From Oligoflexales bacterium (GTDB lineage Bacteria > Bdellovibrionota > Oligoflexia > Oligoflexales > Oligoflexaceae): 5,567 nucleotides of DNA. Below, piece by piece: positions 1 to 5,567 of the stretch. The notes under the pieces are model-generated. The model made no database searches. It was not told where the DNA came from and was given only the letters and a program-made list of their open reading frames with translations. Location: contig JADFZC010000198.1 of assembly GCA_015232735.1 (NCBI GenBank), positions 1 through 5,567 of the forward strand, read 5' to 3'. Both the position numbers and the translations under genes were made by a program. The stretch's first letter is position 1. Every line of letters starts with the position of its first letter.

Positions 1-1
1 A

Positions 2-89
2 GAAGGGTGTTTTTATCTTCTTTCCGGCGAATATGGGCTAAACAAAATTCTTAATACCGCGGATGAATTTAGAAGAAGAAACACCCTTC
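2..89. repeat. Imperfect inverted repeat, possibly a small MITE-like element
   Basis: The left arm 2-12 (GAAGGGTGTTT) is the exact reverse complement of 79-89. The pairing continues inward: 13-14 with 77-78 (one G.U and one A-U if read as RNA), a bulged A at 15, then TCTTCT at 16-21 with AGAAGA at 71-76. That makes about 19 pairs around a 49-nt centre. The centre holds a second small inverted repeat, AAATTC 45-50 with GAATTT 65-70. No T-run follows the right arm, so this is not a simple intrinsic terminator. Terminal arms around a short non-obvious core resemble a miniature transposable element or a dispersed palindromic repeat. No target duplication can be checked because the left arm touches the window edge. 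Confidence 0.5.
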
Positions 90-118
90 CCCAAAAACCC
101 GTGTATGTTTTTCACTAA
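2..118 (+). CDS. Possible 3' end of an upstream gene (partial, unrecognised)
   Basis: This reading frame is open from the left edge of the window to a TAA at 116-118, giving 38 codons. The translation has a protein-like composition (it contains LLSGEYGLNKILNTADEF and ends LPQKPVYVFH) and could be the C-terminus of a gene that begins outside the window. I do not recognise a family. The caution is that most of it coincides with a long inverted repeat (arms 2-21 and 71-89), so the open frame may be fortuitous within a repeat element. Thirty-eight open codons in A/T-rich DNA is only weak evidence for coding. Confidence 0.3.
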   Translation, partial: EGCFYLLSGEYGLNKILNTADEFRRRNTLPQKPVYVFH

Positions 119-160
119 CGGAATACCTGCGGTTTTTTAAAGCAAAAAATCATTTAACTG

Positions 161-189
161 TTGACAAATAATACAAGTTTATTATTTAT
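161..189 (+). promoter_or_regulatory. Probable sigma70 promoter of rpsU
   Basis: A perfect -35 hexamer TTGACA lies at 161-166. The -10 element is less clear: TATTTA at 183-188 (16-bp spacer) or ATTTAT at 184-189 (17-bp spacer), each matching three of the six consensus bases. The surrounding sequence is very A/T-rich. Transcription would begin around 195, leaving a leader of about 30 nt before the ATG at 225, which agrees with the ribosome site found just upstream of that ATG. Confidence 0.5.
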
Positions 190-224
190 CACAAGTGGTT
201 TTTATCATCAGAAAGAGAGGAAAT

Positions 225-422
225 ATGCCAGGCGTTATTGCAAAAGAGGACCAACAAGTTGAAATTATGATGAAAATATTTAAGAAGCAGGTAGAAAAAG
301 CCGGCACCATGGCGGAACTTAAAAGACGGGCATCTTATGAAAAACCATCAGTTAAGAGAAAAAAGAAGAGCCTCATGGCCAGGAAGAGATTGCTTAAACA
401 GGTCAGGAAATTCGTAAAATAG
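225..422 (+). CDS. rpsU: Small ribosomal subunit protein bS21
   Basis: This 65-residue basic protein belongs to the bS21 family, a late-assembling protein of the 30S platform near the 3' end of 16S rRNA that helps translation initiation. The diagnostic features are the central FKKQVEKAG segment followed by AELKRRASYEKPS (about residues 19-43) and a lysine/arginine-rich helical tail ending KQVRKFVK, which aligns with the family's FKR..EKAG..AE.RRR..YEKP pattern. The length is normal for short bS21 forms. I chose the ATG at 225 because it gives the usual MP- start and has a purine-rich ribosome site (GAGAGG, 215-220) four bases upstream. An in-frame GTG at 195 would add ten residues unlike the family and lies about where transcription should begin. 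The gene stands alone on this strand, with its own promoter-like sequence. Confidence 0.95.
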   Translation: MPGVIAKEDQQVEIMMKIFKKQVEKAGTMAELKRRASYEKPSVKRKKKSLMARKRLLKQVRKFVK

Positions 423-439
423 CCATTTTCAAATCTTTT

Positions 440-1114
440 TTAAAGAAGAGTGTTTTCACCATTTAAAAATTTGCATCCACGGGCATGAAAGAGTGTCTGC
501 ATCTCGAAGATGTGTTTTTGAATGTCGCTGAGTTCCGTATTGAACTCAGAGAGTGTCGGATTGAGTTTATTAAGTAATATTCTGGCAATGCCTTTCCAGT
601 CAGAGTTTGCTTTGGCCATATTGATCGTCAGTTTGATTTGGTTGATCTGGGAAATTGTCTTTTTGGCGGAACTCATTTTTATTTCTGTCAAGTCGATGAG
701 TTCTGCAAGATGAGAAAAGAGATCAACAGTGAGTTCAAGATCCTCCTCAAGAGTATTGACATCAGAGGGCACTGATTTTGAGGCTGTCTGCCAGAAATCC
801 ACAGCTATGGGTTTCAGGTTTTTTATCATTGCCTGGATCAGATTTCTTAGGGCATCTATGGTTTGGATGGATAATTCAAGCGGATTGTCAATTTGAACTT
901 CAAGCCTGGATTCAGCTGACAGGAGACTTGCTGTGAGCTTTGGCGAGACCGATGCCCCGGTTACATCGAGTTCCTTCTCATCCAGCCTTATTTTGGTTAT
1001 GGTATTGTCTTTGGGCAATAGTGAATGCTCAATCCATTGAAGTGCGTCACCCAGGGTTGCAATCGGTATAGGTACCGGTATTTTTTTCTTGTTGATATAT
1101 ACTTGTTTTAACAT
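440..1114 (-). CDS. Conserved-looking hypothetical protein, last gene of the glycosyltransferase unit
   Basis: I do not recognise this 224-residue protein. It has no signal peptide and no membrane span, so it is probably cytoplasmic. Residues 1-50 read as strand (LKQVYIN), strand (KIPVPIPIAT), helix (LGDALQWIEHSLL), strand (TITKIRLDEKEL), an order compatible with a small beta-grasp-like domain; this is inference from sequence pattern only. Residues 81-210 are almost entirely helical with heptad-like leucine/isoleucine spacing, suggesting a helical bundle or coiled coil. The segment around 171-190 (DWKGIARILLNKLNPTLSEF) ends the bundle in a style I loosely associate with hypothetical proteins of motility loci. 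It starts 29 nt after the glycosyltransferase stop, on the same strand and with only a weak ribosome site, so it is probably cotranscribed and perhaps reinitiated. Its stop lies 17 nt from that of rpsU, which converges on it. Confidence 0.8.
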   Translation of the reverse strand: MLKQVYINKKKIPVPIPIATLGDALQWIEHSLLPKDNTITKIRLDEKELDVTGASVSPKLTASLLSAESRLEVQIDNPLELSIQTIDALRNLIQAMIKNLKPIAVDFWQTASKSVPSDVNTLEEDLELTVDLFSHLAELIDLTEIKMSSAKKTISQINQIKLTINMAKANSDWKGIARILLNKLNPTLSEFNTELSDIQKHIFEMQTLFHARGCKFLNGENTLL

Positions 1115-1143
1115 TCCAATATCAATCCAAACACCTTATGTCG

Positions 1144-2994
1144 TTATACCTTCGAGATTGAAACATCCAGTTGTTCAAGCGATCCCATGGCTTGTTTTAG
1201 CAGGGCATGGGCCCTCATGTTATCCGGTTCGGCATCCAGGATTTTTTTCATAAGCGTGACAACCTCCAGGCTGCGCCCCTGTTTGTATAATATTCCCCCA
1301 AGGGTATATGCTATATGGTTATCATCAGGTTTCAATTCAAGATATCTTGACAATATTTTCTCAACCTCGCCATATTTTTCAGATTCATGAGACAACTTGA
1401 CAAACGTAAAAATAGCGGCCGTGTTCAGAGGATTGATTTCAAGGGATTTCTTCACCCATTTCATGGCTTCTTTCAATTCTTTCAAACCCTGAAAGGCCAA
1501 TCCAAGCCCCAAGTTTGCCGCCTCATCATCAGGAGCCAGGCTCACAGCCTTTTGAAAATGTATTATGGCACTGTCATAACTATCCCTTACAAGAGACACA
1601 GTTCCCAGTCCAATATGTGCTCTTGACGAATAAGGATCGATATCAATCGATTTATTGTAAGATTCCTTTGCCGACTCATAATCGCCTAATTTGGCAAAAC
1701 TGTCAGCCACCAATTTATGTAATAATGCCTGATGATGTAGCGGTATTTCCTGTTTTTTGAATAAATCCTCGATCATGTCAACTGCATTCAATATTTGACC
1801 ATTTTTCACAAGATTTTCCACTTCCGCTATCTGATGGTCGATAACTGCATCTTCATTTTTAAATGAAAGCACATTTATATTATCCAGAAAACTTATCATG
1901 CTTGATTTTGCGAGTTTCATATTGAATCTGCTTGCGACATCGGAACTGTTTTTTTGCACTATGTCATGAACCAAAGTGCCGGCTTTCTCCAGTTTTAATA
2001 TCGCTGACGATATCCCGGAAGGTGACGATGAACAAAAATCGATTCGATGTTTTCCACAAAGTTCCTCAATAATAGGAGACCTGGAACCCAGTACAGGCAC
2101 TTCATTTGCCATCGCTGTAAGAAGCCTGTACGGATCACCATCTATTCTATCCCTGGCTGGCAGAGTTGAAATATATATGGCATCGCTGGCTGCAAGAATC
2201 GTGGCAGTTGCCTGTCTTTCCGGCATAACATAGGAAACTCTGTCCGTAAGTCCAAGATTTTTTATTTCGTTATTGAAATGATTGGAGTAGGAGCCAATTC
2301 CGCTGATAACAAGCCTTATCCTTCTTTCAATGCTTGGACTTTTCCTCATCGCCATTTTAATGCCGATCAAAAGATCATACAGACCTTCCTCCCACTCAAT
2401 CTGTCCCAGATAGCTTATGACTATATCTCCTTCCGCAAGTTTCAACGCCTTTCGAGCCTTTCCCTTGAGTTTGCCGGAATTTGCGATTTTCGGCTCCACC
2501 CAGGGGACAATATGAAATATTCTGTCCCTGTCAACACCTTCAAGTTCCAAAGTTTGCAGAGCGGCTTCGGATTGAACGATAAAGGCATCTGCGCTGTTTG
2601 TTACTTCTTCTCTTACCGTCCGCATCTGATCGATATCGTTTGCAGGATAAGGTAAAAGATTGTCTATTGAAACAATAAGCTTGAAATGATATCTCCATTT
2701 TGCCTTTAGAGCTTGATAGGCAAAAAGTCCAAGCCTTTCCTTTACAATTACAATGCTGAAATCCGACAATGCTTTTTCGAGCCCTGGAAGATAGGAGGGA
2801 TTTTCATCATAATCAGGAAGGGCAATGCACGTCAGATCGTGAAAGCAGCTTGTTTTTGTCAAATAGGCACATATCGATTCCGAGCTGATTACATTTATTT
2901 CATAAATATCCTTTATCAATTGAAATTGATCAATTTCATCGACGCTTGGCAGACTGCCGATAACCAGAGCCAATTTAGGCTTTTTCTCGACCAT
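1144..2994 (-). CDS. GT-B family glycosyltransferase fused to C-terminal TPR domain
   Basis: This 616-residue cytoplasmic protein has two parts. Residues about 6-375 look like a GT4-type GT-B glycosyltransferase: an N-terminal Rossmann-like half with SIDNLLPYP and FIVQSEAAL (109-146), the inter-domain PWVEP (164-168), a YLGQIEWEEGLYDLL segment (195-209) equivalent to the donor-domain glycine loop, LVISGIGSY (228-236), and a LLTAMANEVPVLGS motif (291-304). The usual E-x7-E pair is degenerate: the first position falls near D285 and the second is T293. Residues 423-592 hold five 34-residue TPRs in register (about 423, 457, 491, 525 and 559), with motifs such as KLGDYESAKESYNKSIDIDP. TPRs commonly recruit the protein acceptor, as in O-GlcNAc transferases, although here they sit C-terminal to a GT4-like domain. 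The ATG has an excellent ribosome site (AAGGAGG, 8 nt upstream). It lies between a chaperone-like gene and an unknown gene, so glycosylation of a flagellar or surface protein is plausible but not shown. Confidence 0.87.
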   Translation of the reverse strand: MVEKKPKLALVIGSLPSVDEIDQFQLIKDIYEINVISSESICAYLTKTSCFHDLTCIALPDYDENPSYLPGLEKALSDFSIVIVKERLGLFAYQALKAKWRYHFKLIVSIDNLLPYPANDIDQMRTVREEVTNSADAFIVQSEAALQTLELEGVDRDRIFHIVPWVEPKIANSGKLKGKARKALKLAEGDIVISYLGQIEWEEGLYDLLIGIKMAMRKSPSIERRIRLVISGIGSYSNHFNNEIKNLGLTDRVSYVMPERQATATILAASDAIYISTLPARDRIDGDPYRLLTAMANEVPVLGSRSPIIEELCGKHRIDFCSSSPSGISSAILKLEKAGTLVHDIVQKNSSDVASRFNMKLAKSSMISFLDNINVLSFKNEDAVIDHQIAEVENLVKNGQILNAVDMIEDLFKKQEIPLHHQALLHKLVADSFAKLGDYESAKESYNKSIDIDPYSSRAHIGLGTVSLVRDSYDSAIIHFQKAVSLAPDDEAANLGLGLAFQGLKELKEAMKWVKKSLEINPLNTAAIFTFVKLSHESEKYGEVEKILSRYLELKPDDNHIAYTLGGILYKQGRSLEVVTLMKKILDAEPDNMRAHALLKQAMGSLEQLDVSISKV

Positions 2995-3002
2995 GATAGG
3001 TG

Positions 3003-3009
3003 CCTCCTT
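3003..3009 (-). promoter_or_regulatory. Strong ribosome binding site of the TPR-glycosyltransferase
   Basis: On the minus strand this reads AAGGAGG, a full-strength Shine-Dalgarno sequence, eight bases before the ATG at 2994. It fixes the start of the glycosyltransferase. It lies in the 36-nt gap after the chaperone-like gene and is the best ribosome site in that transcription unit. Confidence 0.85.
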
Positions 3010-3030
3010 AAAATTATTATGCTATGGATA

Positions 3031-3411
3031 CTATACAGCATCCTGAAATAGCATCTTTCCTCTTGTTCCTGAACGAAATTTGCCGATTTTATTTTTACTG
3101 GCTGAACATGTCTTGATACTTTCCTCAAGTTCGGAAAGTGCAGTCTTTATTATGTCAGACAGTTGCTTATCGATCGAATTGATTCTTCCAATCAGGTTTA
3201 TGGCCTCGTCATCCTCTTCAATGGAATAACCTTCCATTGTTTTCCCAAGATATTCTCCCGTTCTGAAATTATAAAATGCCGCCTTTCTTAAAGATAAAAG
3301 TCTGAGCGCTCCGTCAATATCACCAAACTGCAATTTTTCCAGAGCATCTTCACCACGTTTCAAGTACATGGCTAATGCGACACCGGCCTGATGGGTATAC
3401 GTTGGTGCCAT
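3031..3411 (-). CDS. Putative FliT/FlgN-like flagellar export chaperone
   Basis: This 126-residue helical protein has no signal peptide or membrane span. Predicted helices are about residues 8-29 (VALAMYLKRGEDALEKL), 30-53 (an amphipathic hairpin through DGALRLLSLRKAAFYNF) and a long C-terminal helix from 68 to about 104 (LIGRINSIDKQLSDIIKTAL), followed by a basic tail (SKNKIGKFRSGTRGK) and an LFQDAV end. Size, the 'L..I..ID..L...I...L.EL' pattern and the tail after it resemble FliT- and FlgN-type chaperones, which hold hook-cap or hook-junction proteins for flagellar export. The similarity is pattern-level only, so another small helical protein is possible. The ATG has a GGAAG ribosome site four bases upstream. 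It is the first gene after a strong promoter and is followed, after 36 nt, by the TPR-glycosyltransferase. Confidence 0.65.
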   Translation of the reverse strand: MAPTYTHQAGVALAMYLKRGEDALEKLQFGDIDGALRLLSLRKAAFYNFRTGEYLGKTMEGYSIEEDDEAINLIGRINSIDKQLSDIIKTALSELEESIKTCSASKNKIGKFRSGTRGKMLFQDAV

Positions 3412-3450
3412 CTTGCTTCCGATTGAAAAATTAAAAGCTTAACAATTAAT

Positions 3451-3479
3451 ATTTTATGAGAAATAGTAGGATATGTCAA
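3451..3479 (-). promoter_or_regulatory. Near-consensus sigma70 promoter for the chaperone/glycosyltransferase unit
   Basis: Read on the minus strand, a perfect -35 TTGACA (3474-3479) is followed by a 17-bp spacer and a -10 TAAAAT (3451-3456), five of six matches. Transcription would start near 3443-3445, giving a leader of about 33 nt before the ATG at 3411. It lies wholly within the 79-nt gap after gspN. The trio downstream can therefore be expressed independently of the type II secretion operon. No factor-independent terminator is visible between gspN and this promoter, so read-through from gspN is also possible. Confidence 0.75.
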
Positions 3480-3490
3480 ACAACGCGACT

Positions 3491-4432
3491 TTATATGCTG
3501 ACATAATTGGGATTATCAAATGTCCCTCTTATCTGATATTTCAGCTGGCCATTTGATCCTCCAACGGCGTTCAAAATAAGGCTGAACTTTTCCTTTAAAT
3601 CATTTTGAAGAACAACATTCAAAGATACGTTAAGTACAGATTTCAAGATCTGTTTTTTCAAGGTTACATTCCCATCGAAATCAACCTGAAGCTCCTCTGT
3701 ATGAAAACCGGATACTTTTGCTATTGATAAGTCTCCATTAGCCATTTTTGCCTTTATTACGGCTTTTTTAAATACCTGGTCCTTAACAAGAAGCGTCTTG
3801 TTATTTAGCTTAAGTATTGCATTTTTAATTTGAAGATCGACATTTCCCGAGGATTCGGACAGATTTGACGGATCAAGGTCAAGCCTAAGTTCGCCAGCGA
3901 ATTTTCCACTGATATCAATTTGCGGCAGAAGTCCGGAAACAAGCGGATTCATGGTAGGACTTGAAGCTTTAAGAGCCAAGACAAAATTTATTGGATCTCT
4001 GATTTCAAAATTTTCACTCTCCAAAATAACTGCTGAGGGAATGAAGAGTTTTTTGAAAATAAGATTAAAAATACCAAAACGCACGACAATGTTTATATAG
4101 CCCTTGTCCTTTGTCTTCACTGTCAGATCTGCCGAAATCCTGCCTATTAACAGGTTTAGGACACTTATTTTCACAAGCGCTCTCTGAAATTCAAGCGGCT
4201 TGGCGCTTGGAGTTGCCAAAACTTCAATCTTTTTCAGGTCAAAACCAAGGGGAAATGAGGGACTTAGTTCCTCGACTCTTATAGTGAGATCAGTTGATTT
4301 CTTTATTTGAGACGTAACAGCTTCCTTTAGGACTCCATATGGAAAAGTAAAATAAAGAAAAAATATGAAACTGAATATAAAAAGGAAGACATAACCGAAG
4401 TGGTTTAAAAATTTTGCTAATTTTTCTTTCAC
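3491..4432 (-). CDS. gspN: Type II secretion system protein GspN (deltaproteobacterial type)
   Basis: This 313-residue bitopic inner-membrane protein has a short cytoplasmic N-terminus, one aromatic-rich membrane span (about 13-30, YVFLFIFSFIFFLYFTF) and a large periplasmic, beta-rich remainder. The FPYGVLKEAV segment right after the span (30-39) and the C-terminal LKYQIRGTFDNP (297-308) are typical of the GspN/AsmA-like family, in which alternating beta strands form an elongated periplasmic domain. GspN is an accessory part of type II secretion whose exact role is unclear; many systems lack it. The start is GTG at 4432, directly preceded in frame by a stop, so no longer protein is possible. 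A GGAGG ribosome site encoded in the last codons of gspM serves it, implying translational coupling across a 7-nt gap. gspC or gspD does not follow, as it often does. Confidence 0.87.
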   Translation of the reverse strand: MKEKLAKFLNHFGYVFLFIFSFIFFLYFTFPYGVLKEAVTSQIKKSTDLTIRVEELSPSFPLGFDLKKIEVLATPSAKPLEFQRALVKISVLNLLIGRISADLTVKTKDKGYINIVVRFGIFNLIFKKLFIPSAVILESENFEIRDPINFVLALKASSPTMNPLVSGLLPQIDISGKFAGELRLDLDPSNLSESSGNVDLQIKNAILKLNNKTLLVKDQVFKKAVIKAKMANGDLSIAKVSGFHTEELQVDFDGNVTLKKQILKSVLNVSLNVVLQNDLKEKFSLILNAVGGSNGQLKYQIRGTFDNPNYVSI

Positions 4433-4439
4433 TTAAGAA

Positions 4440-5096
4440 TTATCCTCCCTTTTTTAATCCTGTAACTTTCACTTGCGCGTCAAAATACAATTTATCTCCA
4501 TATCTTGCTCTGATCTGTAAATCCTGAATAAACAGACCAGCTTCCGATTTTTCTATTTCGCCCATCAATTTGAGAAGCCTTGGGATGGAGACCTTTGGCA
4601 GCCTGAATTCAACATTTACATATTTGAGACGCTTGGATATTGCCCTGTCTTCCGGAATATTTACCTCTTCAGACCTAAGCGATTCCATGGTAACACCCTG
4701 TTGATTGCCGATTTGCTCGAAAAAAGATTTCGGCCGAAAATTGGCCGTTTTGGCATCAATGTTGTTTATCATCATCTCCATAACCTGCGATTTGCTTTTC
4801 AAGTCAACTGACATGCTTCTGACATCCTGGAGTGCTATAAAACCCTGGTTCAATTCGGTCTCAAGGGCATTGATCCTTGAGAAGTATATTCCAAAGATCG
4901 CAATGACAAGAACTATTAAAATCCCGATTCCGGCCATAACGACTGTCGACTGATTGTTTGGAGACAACTTGTTGAAACTGTCGATAAAGAAATCAAAACG
5001 CTCATTGTTGACGCCAAAAATGCGCCTTCTCAGGATATTCAGGCCTTGCCTGATCAATCCCTCTATCATGTCGGCAATATTTTTCAAAAACCCCAT
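4440..5096 (-). CDS. gspM: Type II secretion system protein GspM
   Basis: This 218-residue bitopic inner-membrane protein belongs to the type II secretion assembly platform, where it partners GspL and connects to the GspE ATPase and pseudopilus. Residues 1-50 form a cytoplasmic N-terminus, longer than in many GspM proteins. A single membrane span lies at about 51-72 (TVVMAGIGILIVLVIAIFGIYF), followed by a coiled-coil-like helix (74-112). The periplasmic domain from 120 to 216 fits the ferredoxin-like fold of the family: FFEQIGNQQGV, then VNVEFRLPKVSIPRLLKLMGEIE and FIQDLQIRAR. The family call rests on topology, size and position between gspL and gspN, since GspM sequences are very divergent. 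The ATG is preceded by a purine-rich AGGAAAGGGG region. It begins 20 nt after the gspL stop. Confidence 0.85.
   Translation of the reverse strand: MGFLKNIADMIEGLIRQGLNILRRRIFGVNNERFDFFIDSFNKLSPNNQSTVVMAGIGILIVLVIAIFGIYFSRINALETELNQGFIALQDVRSMSVDLKSKSQVMEMMINNIDAKTANFRPKSFFEQIGNQQGVTMESLRSEEVNIPEDRAISKRLKYVNVEFRLPKVSIPRLLKLMGEIEKSEAGLFIQDLQIRARYGDKLYFDAQVKVTGLKKGG
4444..4448 (-). promoter_or_regulatory. Ribosome binding site of gspN inside the end of gspM
   Basis: The minus strand reads GGAGG immediately before the gspM stop; the same bases encode the final Gly-Gly of GspM. The spacing to the GTG of gspN is 11 nt, slightly long. It supports the GTG start and suggests that terminating gspM ribosomes help load gspN. 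Confidence 0.7.
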
Positions 5097-5116
5097 GAAG
5101 CCCCTTTCCTTTCTCC

Positions 5117-5566
5117 CTATTCCTTGTTGATATAATTGGCATTCAATGTAAATTCAATTTTCTTCCCGTCAGATCCAGGTATGGTTCCTGAATTTTTTTC
5201 TTCAACATCTTTCAGTATCGGGCTCTTTTTCAAATTTTCAATAATCGTTGCCTGGGATGAAAAATTATCAGTCTCCGCTCTCAAAACAAGTTTACCTTCA
5301 CCTGGAAGGGTTGTTTTAAAATCAAAAAGAGTTACGTCAATCATTACATTCTTGGGTATTGCGGTACTGAGCTCCTGAAGGACCCTTAAAGCTCCGCTAT
5401 CAGTCGTAAGTGTTCTATACTCGGAGACTGCATTTTCAGCTTCCGAAATTTTTTGCCTGTATTTTGCAGAGGCATCTTTTGTCAATTTTTCAAAAGAGAT
5501 GCTTTTTGCTGAATATTTGCTCTTTTGATCGGGAAAACTGGAAAGGAACTCCTTTCTGTACTGTTC
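5117..5566 (-). CDS. gspL: Type II secretion system protein GspL, C-terminal part (5' end outside window)
   Basis: The frame is open from the right edge to a TAG at 5117-5119, leaving 149 codons of the C-terminus. The visible part is periplasmic: a helical linker (about residues 24-55 of the fragment) and then the PilN/GspL-type ferredoxin-like domain. That domain includes ALRVLQELSTAIPKNVMIDV (59-78) and LVLRAETDNFSSQATIIENL (93-112), with a final strand KKIEFTLNANYI (135-146). 'LxxLSxxIPxxV' followed by 'GETxxF..a..i...L..SP.f..V' is characteristic of GspL and PilN. GspL couples the cytoplasmic GspE ATPase to GspM; its actin-like cytoplasmic domain and membrane span would lie beyond the window. 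A TTG at 5485 is not the start, because the frame and family-like sequence continue upstream of it. A type IV pilus PilN is the alternative, but GspM and GspN downstream favour GspL. Confidence 0.87.
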   Translation of the reverse strand, partial: EQYRKEFLSSFPDQKSKYSAKSISFEKLTKDASAKYRQKISEAENAVSEYRTLTTDSGALRVLQELSTAIPKNVMIDVTLFDFKTTLPGEGKLVLRAETDNFSSQATIIENLKKSPILKDVEEKNSGTIPGSDGKKIEFTLNANYINKE

Positions 5567-5567
5567 T

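Noticed and set aside
90..140. Possible intrinsic terminator before the TTTTTT at 133-138
   Set aside because: Only a 4-bp pairing (99-102 with 118-121) could be found, and it is separated from the T-run by about 11 bases, so there is no convincing hairpin.
195..422. Longer rpsU starting at the GTG at 195 (75 residues)
   Set aside because: The extra ten residues do not resemble bS21, the GTG lies where transcription should begin, and the ATG at 225 has a well-placed ribosome site.
522..713. Plus-strand open frame with a hydrophobic translation
   Set aside because: It lies wholly antisense to the 224-aa gene. Its hydrophobic run is the expected complement of a helix-rich coding strand, and it has no ribosome site or context.
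1187..2655. Several plus-strand open frames opposite the glycosyltransferase
   Set aside because: All are antisense to a strongly supported 616-codon gene, overlap one another, and have low-complexity or unprotein-like translations.
2713..3128. Open frames on both strands across the glycosyltransferase/chaperone junction
   Set aside because: They overlap the strong AAGGAGG site and two better-supported genes, and their translations match no family.
3439..3449. TTAA-CAA-TTAA symmetry near the expected transcription start as an operator
   Set aside because: Four-base A/T arms are expected by chance in this A/T-rich gap.
4705..5378. Plus-strand open frames opposite gspM and gspL
   Set aside because: They are antisense shadows of type II secretion genes whose topology and motifs are clear.
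5117..5485. Separate 122-residue gene starting at TTG 5485
   Set aside because: The frame continues without a stop to the window edge and the upstream residues continue the same helical linker, so this is the 3' part of gspL.
1..5567. CRISPR array, tRNA or rRNA genes, riboswitch
   Set aside because: No regularly spaced direct repeats, no tRNA cloverleaf or rRNA-like stretches, and no gap long enough for a typical riboswitch apart from the two short leaders described.

Overview
The window looks like a low-to-mid GC (A/T-rich by eye) chromosomal segment of a deltaproteobacterium (Desulfobacterota, possibly Desulfobacterales). The main reasons are the deltaproteobacterial-style gspL-gspM-gspN tail of a type II secretion operon and a short, lysine-rich bS21 protein. 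The lineage is inferred from gene content and protein style; no search was run.

Layout from left to right: positions 1-120 hold a long imperfect inverted repeat (arms 2-21 and 71-89), lying inside a short reading frame that is open from the left edge to a stop at 116-118. This is followed by a promoter-like sequence and a single plus-strand gene, rpsU (225-422). Everything else is on the minus strand. Read in transcription order from the right edge, this is gspL (3' part only), gspM and gspN, packed with gaps of 20 and 7 nt. A 79-nt intergenic stretch follows, carrying a near-consensus sigma70 promoter on the minus strand. That promoter reads into a second unit of three genes: a 126-aa helical protein resembling FliT/FlgN-type flagellar chaperones, a 616-aa fusion of a GT-B glycosyltransferase with five TPRs, and a 224-aa protein I do not recognise. 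The last of these converges on rpsU with only 17 nt between the stop codons.

How the genes may work together: GspL and GspM form the inner-membrane assembly platform of the type II secretion system, and GspN is an accessory bitopic periplasmic protein. The downstream trio has its own promoter, so it need not be part of secretion. A putative flagellar chaperone next to a TPR-glycosyltransferase suggests protein glycosylation linked to motility, for example of flagellin, but this rests on weak resemblance and context. The trio is the least explained and most interesting part of the window.
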